The notes below the pieces were generated by a model. That model had not been told where the DNA came from and did not search any database. It saw nothing but the letters and a program-made list of their open reading frames with translations. Below are positions 1 through 9,256 of a stretch of DNA of 64,000 nucleotides, piece by piece (the stretch's first letter is position 1; every line of letters begins with the position of its first letter). The stretch comes from an uncultured Porphyromonadaceae bacterium (GTDB lineage Bacteria > Bacteroidota > Bacteroidia > Bacteroidales > Muribaculaceae), in the NCBI GenBank assembly GCA_900544305.1, contig UQUV01000005.1:54708-118707 (forward strand). Direction: 5' to 3'. The translations under genes and the position numbers were made by a program.

Positions 1-30
1 AAATAAAAATAACAAGATTCAACTACAGCC

Positions 31-61
31 AAAGGCAGGGAAACACCATCCCTGCCTTTTT
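31..61 (+). terminator. Intrinsic terminator of a gene left of the window
   Basis: Arms AAAGGCAGGG (31-40) and CCCTGCCTTT (50-59) pair perfectly around a 9-nt loop and run into a T tract. No coding region precedes it inside the window, so it presumably ends a plus-strand gene located to the left. Confidence 0.85.
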
Positions 62-87
62 GTTTTATCAACACTTTTTCAGTTTCA

Positions 88-122
88 TTAATTTGCAAAT
101 TAAAGATAATTCCCTAATTTTG
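88..122 (+). promoter_or_regulatory. Promoter with 16-bp palindrome over the -33 box
   Basis: TTTG at 92-95, a 19-bp spacer and TAATTTTG at 115-122 match the Bacteroidales promoter consensus exactly. The -33 box lies inside the perfect palindrome TTAATTTGCAAATTAA (88-103). Transcription would start near 129, giving a leader of about 135 nt for the phosphoesterase gene at 266. The palindrome is well placed for a repressor or activator, which is inference. Confidence 0.7.
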
Positions 123-265
123 GACAACATAGCAGGTGGCCAAGAATAAAAGCTGACAGAAGTAATTTGCTGTATTTTATCCTCCACTGCCTTACATTTT
201 TTTTATGGCCTTAAACGAAAGAAACTATTTTACAACCTTAACATAAACCTTAAAATTTAACTTCT

Positions 266-3200
266 ATGCTTAAATCTAAAACTTACCGGGCGGCTGCCTT
301 GAGCCTGTGTTTGTCCTTGTCAGGCTTATGGACGGCAAACGCCCAAAATCCGGGTCCGGGTGTTGACCCGAACGCTGTGATGATGGAAGATTTCGAAAGT
401 GGAACTTTCGGCAAATGGTCGGCACGACCGGGCTCCCGCGGCGAAAAAATGACCCTTGAACTCATGGATGCTTCACAAGGCGACATCGTTCGCTTCGGCA
501 ACTACGCCATGAAAGTGAACATCGACTTCACCAACGCGCAGGAACAACAAACTCTTACCGCACAAATCAGTCCGGGAACATCGGGCAGCCTGCTCCAGAT
601 TCCGGGAAATGATGTAGGCGGAAAACGGCTTGGCGTATGGGTATATGCCACACCGGGCGTACAGGGAATGTGGGTCAGAGTGTCGACCCGTCCCATCGGC
701 TCGGGGTCGGGCGTAACCAACACCGACCTCGCTTCAGCCATCAACTGGACCGGATGGAAATACCTGGAATGCAACCTGCCCAAAGGCCACGAATTCCACC
801 CCGACGGCATCCGTTTTCTGGTGCTGAAAAGCTATGAAAACTATTTCGTAAACGGCTACGTGATTGTCGACAATATCCGCGTCACGAACCAGTCGTTCAG
901 TGAGGATAAGGAAGCTCCGACTATCTCCGGGCTGACAGGCAACGGCCAACCGCTCACCGGTACATTCAACACAACAAAGATTGACCTCGGTGCAGCATTT
1001 GCCGAAGTGGGAGCAAGCGGCATCAATTACAACAGCATACGCATGCTTGTCGACGGAGCGGAATTCAAAGCCGGCGATACAGGCTTCAGCGTCGACCAGA
1101 CCGCCAATACGGTTTCGCTCACTGGTCTGACACTGTCAAACGGTGCGCACACGGCTGAAGTGATTGTTGAGGACAACTTCGGTAACATTGCCACCAACTC
1201 GGCATCGTTCACCGTTGAGGCTTCCGACGGAAAAACAACGCTCGTCAACATCGCCAATTCCGAGAATGCCTATGTAGGCACGCCTTATGAAATCAAAATC
1301 AACACCAATAATGCAGCCGACATCAAGGAACTGGAACTGGTAATGGAGATAAACAACATCGGTTCAGTTGATGCTGAAAATGGCGTATCGTTCGCACCTT
1401 CTGCTGCAGGCAGTACTTTCAGCTATGACGAACGCAACGGCTATCTGACCATAAATCTTAAAAATGACGTTGAGAAAGCAGAAGGCGAAACGCTTGCCAC
1501 CGTAAACGTCAGCATTTCGAAAAACAGCAATCCTACCGACATTCTCCGCTGTTCTCCGGTATCGGCAAAGGCCACTTACGCCGACAACTCTCTGTCGCTG
1601 TTCTCACTGTTTGACGCTTTCGAAAAGCATATCCAATCGTCCTATGACCTGGAAATCACCAAACGCATTGTAGGCCTTCCGGGAGCCGTACTCGTTACTG
1701 ACAAAGAGGGTAATCCTATTGCCGGAGCCAATGTCTATGCGCTTTCCGGTGATATGGCAACCACCTACGACTCAGGAGTGACAGGAGCCGACGGAACTGT
1801 CAGCGACCTCGACTTTACCGGTGCGGCACAGGAAGTGAATCTGTATGCGGAAAAGGACGGAAAATACTCCTACACGATGTTCACCCGCACGCTCAAACCG
1901 CTGTTGACCGAAGTTCCCGAATATATTCGTGCCGGCGTGACACCCGACCCGATGACATCGAAAGCCATCACATGGATGACAAATCCGGTTTCCTCACAAG
2001 GTGAAGCCATTCTGAAGATTGCCAAGAAGGCAGACGGCGAAGAAGCCTTCACGGAACATACGGGCAAAACAAAAATCATCGAATACAACGCCCTTGTCAG
2101 CAACGGAACGGTGAAAGGAAGTTCTGTCACCGTCAGCGGACTTGAACCGGGCACTGACTACATTTACCAAGTGGGCGACGGCACCAACTGGTCGGAAACC
2201 CGCGAATTCAAGACAGCTTACGAAACAGACAAATTCTCGTTCAGCGCATTCGGCGACCTGCAGGCTTCTTCCATCGCTGAAATGGGCCGATTCCTGGCTG
2301 CAGCCAAGACAATCGGAGAAATGCCCGAACGTCCGCTGTTCAGCCTGAATGTAGGCGACATCATCGACTCTGACGACCGCTACGACTGCTACATGTACTA
2401 CGGCTATCTGCTGAACCAACGACCGGAATTTGCCAATATCGACTGCGTGGCAAGCTACGGTAACCACGAATACATGGGTAACCCGGATGCCGACAACATT
2501 AAATTTGCCAACGGACACCACTCGGCCGTAGCTGCTCCCGATTTCGATCCGGAACTGTTGGGAACAGGCACTTACGCCGTTGAATACGGAAACATGATTG
2601 TCATTTCTCTCGACTGGGAACACCGCGGACCGGCGTCTCCGTCTGAAATCACTCAGGAATATGCAAAATGGATGGACAAAGTACTGACTGAACATGCCGA
2701 CAAGACATGGAAAGTAGTCACTCTCCACTATCCGATTTTCCCGAACGCTTCAACTCCGGGCACACAGGAAACAATCGGATCCGTACTCGACAAGCACAAC
2801 GTACAGATGGTGTTCTGCGGCCACGGACATACTTATGAACGTGTACAGGTGAAGAACGGCGAATATCTTGTACCGACCAGCGACCGCCGCACTTTCACTC
2901 CGGTAATCGGCGGAACTATCCACATGCAGTTGGGCGACATGCGTGGCACAGGCTCCAACGGACGTTGGTTCCACTGCGCTGTCAACGGCAAGGAAATGGT
3001 AGTGACCATCCGCGACGCCAACAACGAAATCAAGACCGACGAAAGCTTCACACTCTATGCAGCCGAACTGAACGACTATACCGTTAATTTCAACGCCATC
3101 GGCAACGGTACCATCGCAGCCAGCAGCAACAACGAAGCTGTCAGCGATGGACAGGCACTGAAAGAATGCAGCGATATCGTGTTTACTGCAACTCCTGACG

Positions 3201-3568
3201 AAGGATATGCTATCAAGAACTGGATTGTCAACGGAGAAACTGTTGAAAGCAAGGAAACGACCTACACTATCGACGGACTGAAAGAGAATACAACCGTAAC
3301 CGTTGAATTCGAATCCTTGTCAGGCGTTGACAATGTGTTGGATGCTACATTGCGCGTATTCCCGAATCCGGCTGGCGAAGCAACCGTCATTTCCGGCGCT
3401 GCCAACAGCGTACTGACCATCATGAACATCACCGGCTCAACGGTTGCAACGATGAATATCGAATCCGACAGCGAACGTATCTCGCTCGCATCACTTGCCC
3501 GTGGCGTTTATCTGTTCAACATTGCCAAAGACAACGCAACAAAGACCGTAAAGGTTATCAAGAAATAA
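266..3568 (+). CDS. Secreted multidomain metallophosphoesterase with T9SS sorting tail
   Basis: A 1100-residue exported protein. Residues 1-27 form a signal peptide ending in ANA-Q. Then come a jelly-roll, carbohydrate-binding-like region (about 40-215), Ig-like and cohesin-like beta domains (about 216-430), a carboxypeptidase-regulatory-like segment (about 470-550) and a fibronectin-like domain of the purple-acid-phosphatase type (about 560-650). The calcineurin-like metal site is complete: D664, D698, GNHE at 732-735, H821 and GHGH at 852-855. A beta-repeat domain (about 945-1020) and a type A T9SS tail (FPNPAGEA to KTVKVIKK) end the protein. It should hydrolyse a phosphoester at the cell surface; the substrate is unknown. 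The gene stands alone between terminators, behind the promoter at 92-122. Confidence 0.88.
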   Translation: MLKSKTYRAAALSLCLSLSGLWTANAQNPGPGVDPNAVMMEDFESGTFGKWSARPGSRGEKMTLELMDASQGDIVRFGNYAMKVNIDFTNAQEQQTLTAQISPGTSGSLLQIPGNDVGGKRLGVWVYATPGVQGMWVRVSTRPIGSGSGVTNTDLASAINWTGWKYLECNLPKGHEFHPDGIRFLVLKSYENYFVNGYVIVDNIRVTNQSFSEDKEAPTISGLTGNGQPLTGTFNTTKIDLGAAFAEVGASGINYNSIRMLVDGAEFKAGDTGFSVDQTANTVSLTGLTLSNGAHTAEVIVEDNFGNIATNSASFTVEASDGKTTLVNIANSENAYVGTPYEIKINTNNAADIKELELVMEINNIGSVDAENGVSFAPSAAGSTFSYDERNGYLTINLKNDVEKAEGETLATVNVSISKNSNPTDILRCSPVSAKATYADNSLSLFSLFDAFEKHIQSSYDLEITKRIVGLPGAVLVTDKEGNPIAGANVYALSGDMATTYDSGVTGADGTVSDLDFTGAAQEVNLYAEKDGKYSYTMFTRTLKPLLTEVPEYIRAGVTPDPMTSKAITWMTNPVSSQGEAILKIAKKADGEEAFTEHTGKTKIIEYNALVSNGTVKGSSVTVSGLEPGTDYIYQVGDGTNWSETREFKTAYETDKFSFSAFGDLQASSIAEMGRFLAAAKTIGEMPERPLFSLNVGDIIDSDDRYDCYMYYGYLLNQRPEFANIDCVASYGNHEYMGNPDADNIKFANGHHSAVAAPDFDPELLGTGTYAVEYGNMIVISLDWEHRGPASPSEITQEYAKWMDKVLTEHADKTWKVVTLHYPIFPNASTPGTQETIGSVLDKHNVQMVFCGHGHTYERVQVKNGEYLVPTSDRRTFTPVIGGTIHMQLGDMRGTGSNGRWFHCAVNGKEMVVTIRDANNEIKTDESFTLYAAELNDYTVNFNAIGNGTIAASSNNEAVSDGQALKECSDIVFTATPDEGYAIKNWIVNGETVESKETTYTIDGLKENTTVTVEFESLSGVDNVLDATLRVFPNPAGEATVISGAANSVLTIMNITGSTVATMNIESDSERISLASLARGVYLFNIAKDNATKTVKVIKK

Positions 3569-3597
3569 CAACTAAAACCTTTCCGACCATTACTTCC

Positions 3598-3625
3598 CAG
3601 GGCTGTGCCAACCGGCACGGCCCTG
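3598..3625 (+). terminator. Strong hairpin downstream of the phosphoesterase gene
   Basis: Arms CAGGGCTGTGCC and GGCACGGCCCTG pair over 12 bp (one G-T) around an AACC loop. No T tract follows directly, so termination is likely but may be incomplete; the hairpin could also stabilise the 3' end. Confidence 0.55.
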
Positions 3626-3649
3626 AGTTGTATAAAACACCTTTTTAAG

Positions 3650-3680
3650 TTGGTTTTCCCTATAATTATTCCTAACTTTA
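3650..3680 (+). promoter_or_regulatory. Probable promoter of the BspA-like gene
   Basis: TTGG (3650-3653), a 19-bp spacer and TAACTTTA (3673-3680) resemble the Bacteroidales promoter with one change in the -7 box. The predicted leader is about 36 nt. Confidence 0.45.
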
Positions 3681-3723
3681 AGGCGTTATATATCAACAAG
3701 AACCTTTGATAAGACACATCATT

Positions 3724-5139
3724 ATGAAACGTCCTACCATTTTACTGATTGCCATTTTCATTTCGCTTGTCTCCATGGCCGAAAAACGCTTTCAAATCGG
3801 CAACTTTTGTTATCAGATCATATCAGAAACAGACAAAACTGTGGCAGTGTTTTCCTGCGCAACGACAGCAACCGACATTACGATTCCAGAGAAAGTGTCC
3901 GACAACGGTTCAGAGTACAGCGTTACGACAATCGGCATCCCGGACTTCATCACTGCAATCGAAGAATCCGGATTTGACAAATGCGAGAATTTGCAATCTG
4001 TCAGCATTCCTCCTTCTGTCACAAAAATAGAAGAGGGCGCATTTTGGGGATGCAAAACTCTAAAATCTGTCCATATTCCCCGTTCTGTCACTTCTATCAG
4101 CGTGGGTGCATTCTCAGATTGCACGGCAATACAGGACGTCATCGTTGACAGCAACAACATGCACTACCAGTCCATCGACGGAGTGCTTTTTGACAAAAGG
4201 GCGACAACCCTATTATTCTATCCACGAGGGAAAAAACAGAACAGCTATTCTATCCCCAATTCTGTCACCACGGTGGGGGAATACGCTTTTTGGCAATGTA
4301 AAACCTTGCAATCCATCAGCATACCCAATTCCGTGACAGCAATCACCCCATGGGCATTCTGCCATTGTTCCGCATTGGTTTCCATCGACATTCCAAACTC
4401 CGTCAAAACCATTGGAAAACAGGCATTCGATTGGTGTTCAAGCCTGCAATCGGTCAGTATACCGAATTCTGTCACTACGATTGAGGATTGTGCATTTTCC
4501 TGCTGTTCGGCGTTAAAGTCAATCACTATACCCGGTTCTGTCACCGCCATAGGCAGGACAGTTTTTCTGAATTGTTCAGCATTGGAAAATATAATGGTCG
4601 ACGACAATAACCAACACTATAAATCAATTGACGGGGTACTCTTCAATAAAGATGCCACAACTCTCGTTTCGTATCCACACGGAAAACCACAAAGCAGTTA
4701 TTCCATACCCCGTTCTGTCACGACAATCGGCAAAGAAGCCTTTTGGCAATGTGAAAGGCTACACTCTGTCAACATACCCAATTCTGTCACACTCATAGAA
4801 GAAGGGGCATTTACCCGTTGTTTCAACCTGCAATCAATCGCCATACCCAATTCCGTTACGGCAATCCAACCGTATACGTTCTCCTTGTGTACAGCTTTGC
4901 AAACTGTCTATATTCCTGATTCGGTCACATCAATTGGCGACGGATCGTTTCTGCATTGCAATTCATTAAAAGAAATCATCAATCTCGCAGACGAGCCTCA
5001 ACCGCTTGATGAGGATGCTTTCGATTACACACAATTCATCTCAATACGGCTGTTAGTCAAATCGTCGTGCGTTGAAAAGTTCAAGAAAGCCAATATCTGG
5101 AAGGAATTCAACGCTATCGAACCAACCACACAACAGTAA
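3724..5139 (+). CDS. BspA-like leucine-rich repeat secreted protein
   Basis: A 471-residue protein starting at the ATG that opens a signal peptide (MKRPTILLIAIFISLVSMA). The rest is almost entirely BspA/TpLRR-type repeats (LRR_5 family) of about 23 residues with the pattern IPNSVTxIGxxAFxxCxxLxS, repeated about a dozen times, interrupted twice by a longer insert (near DNNQHYKSIDGVLF) that also recurs. Such proteins in Bacteroidales are surface-exposed or secreted and act in adhesion. No T9SS tail or lipobox is evident. The short post-repeat tail (about residues 430-471) has the usual form for the family. An in-frame TTG at 3706 is a less likely start. Confidence 0.85.
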   Translation: MKRPTILLIAIFISLVSMAEKRFQIGNFCYQIISETDKTVAVFSCATTATDITIPEKVSDNGSEYSVTTIGIPDFITAIEESGFDKCENLQSVSIPPSVTKIEEGAFWGCKTLKSVHIPRSVTSISVGAFSDCTAIQDVIVDSNNMHYQSIDGVLFDKRATTLLFYPRGKKQNSYSIPNSVTTVGEYAFWQCKTLQSISIPNSVTAITPWAFCHCSALVSIDIPNSVKTIGKQAFDWCSSLQSVSIPNSVTTIEDCAFSCCSALKSITIPGSVTAIGRTVFLNCSALENIMVDDNNQHYKSIDGVLFNKDATTLVSYPHGKPQSSYSIPRSVTTIGKEAFWQCERLHSVNIPNSVTLIEEGAFTRCFNLQSIAIPNSVTAIQPYTFSLCTALQTVYIPDSVTSIGDGSFLHCNSLKEIINLADEPQPLDEDAFDYTQFISIRLLVKSSCVEKFKKANIWKEFNAIEPTTQQ

Positions 5140-5269
5140 TTAAACTTCGAAAACGCTTTTTATGAAATTTTCTTTTGCTACAAGAGGGATTTTCTTGGCG
5201 TTGTTTCTGCAAATTGTCGTACATTTGCTACAGTTTAACCATTTAACTTACTATTAACCTAAAAATATT

Positions 5270-6481
5270 ATGAAACGAAAACTTTTGGCAGTAGCACTGC
5301 TGTGCCTTTCGTGTGCAGTAGGCTTTGAATCTGCAGCAAAAGGCCTTAAAAAAGTATCACCAAAATCTGTCGGCATGGATGCTGAACGATTGGAAAAAGT
5401 GGACCAACTTATTTATGACGCCATCGACGAAGGCGAAATGCCGGGTGCTGTATTGGCCGTGGTAAGAGGCGACAAACTTGCCTACCTGAAAGCCTACGGC
5501 AACAAGAGCGTATATCCCGACACTGTGCCGATGACCACCAACACGGTGTTCGACCTTGCTTCATGCAGCAAAGTGGTGGGCACAACCATGTCGATGATGC
5601 ACCTGCTCGAATCGGGTGGCTACCGTCTTGCCGACAAGGTGAGCCAATATATTCCCAACTTCCAGCCGTATGTCGACCCGGAAACAGGCGAAAAGACCGA
5701 TATCCGCATCATTGACCTGCTTACTCATACATCCGGACTGCCGGCCTACGCATCGGTCGACAAGGTGATTGAAACCTACGGAAAGGCTGATCCCGACTCA
5801 TTGATGAGCTACATCTGCACGATGCCGCGCGGATTCAAGCCGACAACCAAATACCGTTACAGCTGCCTCAACTTCATCACGCTGCAGAACATCCTGCAAC
5901 GGATTACCGGCGAACGCCTGTGCGACTATGCACAAAAGAACATTTTCGACAAGCTGGAAATGGAACATACCACCTACTGCCCGAAAGCCTTCGGAAAGAC
6001 GGAAATCATGCAGCTTGTGGCTCCGACGGAAAAACAGACCGACGGAAGCGTGCTGCTGGGTGAAACCCACGACCCGCTCGCACGCCTGCTCAACTTCGGC
6101 AACTCGGGCAACGCCGGCGTATTTTCGAGTGCCGAGGACCTGGCTATACTCTGTGCAGCCCTGCTGAACGGCGGTGAAATCAACGGAAAACGCGTATTGG
6201 GCAAACTGACCGTCGACGCCATGCTCCGCGAACCGGAAGACACCAAGGGCATCGGCCATACCCTCGGCTGGGTATCTTACAGCGAAAACACGATGAATCT
6301 GCTGCATCCGGAATTTACGGTAGGACATACAGGCTACACGGGCACACAAATCATCATCGACCCGGTAAATGATGTAGCCATCATCCTGCTGGCACACCGT
6401 GTGCATCCTGTTGACAAAGGCAATCTGGCTCCTTTGCGCGGAAAAGTAGCGAATGTAGTGGCCGGTTCTATTGTAAAATAA
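5270..6481 (+). CDS. Secreted serine hydrolase of the beta-lactamase (class C/PBP4-like) fold
   Basis: A 403-residue protein with an N-terminal signal peptide (about 1-23). The catalytic motif SCSK (S98, K101) fits SxxK. A Tyr-Ser-Cys follows in the YRYSCLNF segment at the usual place of the YxN motif, and HTG occurs near the C terminus in VGHTGYTGT. This family (Pfam Beta-lactamase, PF00144) includes esterases, D-aminopeptidases and peptidoglycan-acting hydrolases, so antibiotic hydrolysis cannot be assumed. A -7-like TACATTTG at 5220-5227 lies upstream. The gene ends in a strong terminator, so it is likely monocistronic. Confidence 0.85.
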   Translation: MKRKLLAVALLCLSCAVGFESAAKGLKKVSPKSVGMDAERLEKVDQLIYDAIDEGEMPGAVLAVVRGDKLAYLKAYGNKSVYPDTVPMTTNTVFDLASCSKVVGTTMSMMHLLESGGYRLADKVSQYIPNFQPYVDPETGEKTDIRIIDLLTHTSGLPAYASVDKVIETYGKADPDSLMSYICTMPRGFKPTTKYRYSCLNFITLQNILQRITGERLCDYAQKNIFDKLEMEHTTYCPKAFGKTEIMQLVAPTEKQTDGSVLLGETHDPLARLLNFGNSGNAGVFSSAEDLAILCAALLNGGEINGKRVLGKLTVDAMLREPEDTKGIGHTLGWVSYSENTMNLLHPEFTVGHTGYTGTQIIIDPVNDVAIILLAHRVHPVDKGNLAPLRGKVANVVAGSIVK

Positions 6482-6502
6482 CGATAGTCCGAAGCATAAA
6501 AC

Positions 6503-6552
6503 AAGCGGTTTGCGCCGACCCGTATCTGGGTAACGCAAACCGCTTTCTATTT
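6503..6552. terminator. Bidirectional terminator between convergent genes
   Basis: Arms AAGCGGTTTGCG (6503-6514) and CGCAAACCGCTT (6534-6545) pair perfectly, with a smaller ACCC/GGGT stem nested in the loop. A T tract follows on the plus strand and TTGTTTT on the minus strand, serving both the hydrolase gene and the phosphodiesterase gene. Confidence 0.85.
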
Positions 6553-6573
6553 TTTTGACTCAAACAGGTTGGT

Positions 6574-7347
6574 CTATTTCTCTCCGTAAGTTTCACGAAG
6601 GAGTTTGAGCAGTGCTTCCGGTTCGTTGGTAGTGATGAAATCCACCTTGTTTTCCACCAGCCAAACCATATCGGCCACATTGTTGACTGTCCAGCAGTTC
6701 ACCTTCATGCCCAAATCGTGCGCCTCTCCAATCCATTCCGGATGCTTGTCCTTCACAACGCCCAAATGATAGTCAAGCCCTGCCATTTTCAGGTCGTTGA
6801 GCTCCTTCGGCGAAAGTTCTCCGTTCAGATAGTAGACCGGAGTACCTTCGGGAGCAAGACGAACAAATTCCTTGCAGGCATGAAGCGAGAAGGCAATATA
6901 TTCCATGCGCTTTTCAAGTCCCATCGACTCAACCATCTTCACAATCTGTGCAACGGCACGCGTTTCACGCTCAGGAGAACTCAGCGATTTCAACTCCAGA
7001 ATAAGTTTTGTCTTGCATTGTGCACCAACCTTCAGGTATTCTTCCAGCGAAGGAAGGTTTTCTCCGTTATCGAGCTTTACAGCTGTCAATTCCTCGAAAG
7101 TCGACTCCTCCATATTCTTACCCTTGAACACGCGGTCGTGGTTCACCACCAGTTTGCCGTCCTTCGACAACCAAACGTCAAACTCCGAGCCGTAGCAACC
7201 GATAGAATCCGCCTTGATAAGGGCACGGATGCTGTTCTGTGCCGACCCTTCCGTTTTCCAATAGCCTCGGTGGGCTATCGCCTTTGTTCCGGCCATTCCG
7301 GAGAATGCCACCATGGCAGCAGCTGCCGCCAACATAATTTTTTTCAT
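6574..7347 (-). CDS. Glycerophosphodiester phosphodiesterase, secreted
   Basis: A 257-residue member of the GDPD family (PF03009), which hydrolyses glycerophosphodiesters to glycerol-3-phosphate and an alcohol. A signal peptide (about 1-20) precedes the family hallmarks: HRG at 26-28, the ExD pair in GSEFDVW and the His of VVNHD. A late acidic pattern in ILELKS and the Trp-rich TVNN segment are also typical. The length is normal for bacterial periplasmic enzymes. It is last in a minus-strand group, 32 nt after the permease, and may be co-transcribed with it. The link to the transporter is only by position. Confidence 0.88.
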   Translation of the reverse strand: MKKIMLAAAAAMVAFSGMAGTKAIAHRGYWKTEGSAQNSIRALIKADSIGCYGSEFDVWLSKDGKLVVNHDRVFKGKNMEESTFEELTAVKLDNGENLPSLEEYLKVGAQCKTKLILELKSLSSPERETRAVAQIVKMVESMGLEKRMEYIAFSLHACKEFVRLAPEGTPVYYLNGELSPKELNDLKMAGLDYHLGVVKDKHPEWIGEAHDLGMKVNCWTVNNVADMVWLVENKVDFITTNEPEALLKLLRETYGEK

Positions 7348-7379
7348 AAAATCAACTATTCTTTTTTGTTCAAATACTT

Positions 7380-8600
7380 CTATTTTTCAACTAACCACAA
7401 GGCTTTCACTTTACGGCGTATCGCCACAACATTACCCGCCGAAATCAGCCCGATTATCAACAGGCCGAAACCTGCCGACAGCAGCAACGACGAGCCGCTG
7501 ATACCCAACGCAGCAAGATAGGGCAGATAGAGCGAACGCAACGCCAGCATAACGCCCACCGACAGCACATAAACAGCCGCATTGACATAGACCACCATCC
7601 GCACATACAGTCCCGACACCTCGGCAGGGGAATAGCCCAGCAAGAGCAAATCCTGCAATTTGCGGGTGTTTTTCTGCAACAGCAGATAAATGCTCAGAAT
7701 CAGAATGAAGAACGAAAGCAGGCTGATGATAAGCCCGATGCCGATGACAATGCTCATCACAATATTGAGCATATAGCCCGCCTTGTTGCTGTTGAGCTTG
7801 TCGCCGGCTATTTCGTAGCCGTTGGCCTTCATATATTTCTCAATGGCAATGTCGCCCGGCTTGCTCACCTCCACAATCAGCCGCGACGGACGGCTATTCA
7901 CGCCCGGAGCATAGCGTTCGTTGCTCCAGCGCATGAATTCATAAGGCACGACAATCGTGTTCAAACGGTTGGAAAAACCGACAACCTTACCCTGAACGTA
8001 CTCCGATTTTCCGTTTCTGCCTGTCAGCCGCAACATAATCGGCACGGCACCCATCATGCCTTCGCTCACCTGCGGCATACCCTGTGAAGCGGCAAAGCCG
8101 AAATTATAGAGCGACAAATAGTCCTTCGACATGATAATCGGCACAACGGGGTGGGAGGGGTCAAACTTCCACTCGTCGCTCTTCACGTCGATAAACTCGT
8201 CGGGCACAGCCTCAAAGAAGAAGCTCGTGCGCAACGACACTTCTTTACCGGGCAGGCTCACCGAGCCGTATATCTCATAGTTAGAGGTCATGAACTCACC
8301 TATATTCCGCACCCACTCCTGCGAACGGAGCCGCTGCAGCTCGTCGTCGGAAAACGCATTTGCGGTATTTCCTCCCAACATGCTTTTCAGTGACGAAATT
8401 CCGCTCACGCGCTTCGTCACCACCAGATAGTCCTTCCGCAGAAAGCCGTCGTCATCGTCAAACACCGGCTTTACATCGGAATAGAACTGCAAGCCGAGCA
8501 GCACAATGGTCAGCCCGACCATATTGGCAACGGCAAAACCTGCCATCTGCGCTACGCTGACATGCTTGCGGAGCAGTTTCCAAAGAATTGATTTCTTCAT
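7380..8600 (-). CDS. ABC transporter permease, FtsX/MacB-like
   Basis: A 406-residue membrane protein. One transmembrane helix lies near residues 20-40, a long extracytoplasmic domain follows (about 45-270), and three helices lie at about 280-310, 330-358 and 370-395. This is the FtsX-type permease topology. The start overlaps the stop of the ATPase gene by 4 nt (translational coupling), so the two should form one transporter. Family members move lipoproteins or peptides or act mechanically on the envelope; the cargo is unknown. Confidence 0.75.
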   Translation of the reverse strand: MKKSILWKLLRKHVSVAQMAGFAVANMVGLTIVLLGLQFYSDVKPVFDDDDGFLRKDYLVVTKRVSGISSLKSMLGGNTANAFSDDELQRLRSQEWVRNIGEFMTSNYEIYGSVSLPGKEVSLRTSFFFEAVPDEFIDVKSDEWKFDPSHPVVPIIMSKDYLSLYNFGFAASQGMPQVSEGMMGAVPIMLRLTGRNGKSEYVQGKVVGFSNRLNTIVVPYEFMRWSNERYAPGVNSRPSRLIVEVSKPGDIAIEKYMKANGYEIAGDKLNSNKAGYMLNIVMSIVIGIGLIISLLSFFILILSIYLLLQKNTRKLQDLLLLGYSPAEVSGLYVRMVVYVNAAVYVLSVGVMLALRSLYLPYLAALGISGSSLLLSAGFGLLIIGLISAGNVVAIRRKVKALWLVEK

Positions 8601-9241
8601 AGCTTCAGCACCTCCTCGGCTGCTATATCCAAATTGTTGCCCACCGATGTGGCAATGATTCCCGCACCGGTCTTCCGCGCCTCTTCCTCAATCAGCAGAG
8701 CTATGGCACGGTTGTTGGCGGCATCCAGATGGCTCACCGGCTCGTCGAGCAGATAGAAGTCACACGGCTGGCAGAGCGCCCTGACAATGGCCACACGCTG
8801 CTGCTGGCCTATCGACATTTTCCCAACAAGACTGTCCGTCTTGCCGCCGATGCCCAGACTGTCGAAGAAACGGCGGATTTCCGCCTCCGTACGATAGCCG
8901 GTCAGACGGTTTTTCAACACTACGTTCTCCCATGCCGTCAGTTCGGGGAACAGCCGCAAATCCTGCGGCAGATAGGCTATCTCCCGTTTGCGGATTTCAC
9001 ACCAGCTGGCAATGTCAATCTGACGGACTGACGTGCCGTCAAACGTTATCTCACCGCTGAAATCCGTACGGTAGCCAAACAAATAAGCGCAAAGCGATGA
9101 CTTTCCGCCACCGCTTTCCGCCGATACAAGATATTTCTTTCCACGCTCGAACGTCACGTCCTTCAGCCAGACATCCGACCGGATGCCCGGCTGTCCGGCG
9201 AAAACCTTCGGAAGCGTATTGTTCAGACTTATTTTCTGCAT
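8597..9241 (-). CDS. ABC transporter ATP-binding protein
   Basis: A 214-residue nucleotide-binding subunit. The Walker A loop reads AESGGGKSS, with Ala where the first Gly is usual. The signature is MSIGQQQR instead of LSGGQ, Walker B is FYLLDEP, and the D-loop is SHLD. All elements are in order and spaced normally, so ATP hydrolysis is expected. The gene overlaps the permease gene by 4 nt and follows the DUF4836 lipoprotein gene by 15 nt. Size and sequence fit the LolD/MacB group. Confidence 0.85.
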   Translation of the reverse strand: MQKISLNNTLPKVFAGQPGIRSDVWLKDVTFERGKKYLVSAESGGGKSSLCAYLFGYRTDFSGEITFDGTSVRQIDIASWCEIRKREIAYLPQDLRLFPELTAWENVVLKNRLTGYRTEAEIRRFFDSLGIGGKTDSLVGKMSIGQQQRVAIVRALCQPCDFYLLDEPVSHLDAANNRAIALLIEEEARKTGAGIIATSVGNNLDIAAEEVLKL

Positions 9242-9256
9242 GTAACTCTTTATTGC

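Noticed and set aside
1994..2728. Long open frame of 244 codons on the minus strand inside the phosphoesterase gene
   Set aside because: It is antisense to a coherent multidomain protein with an intact metal site; it has no family features of its own.
5270..6481. Antibiotic-resistance beta-lactamase
   Set aside because: SxxK and HTG fit the fold, but the Y-S-C replacing YxN and the wide range of family functions do not support a resistance call.
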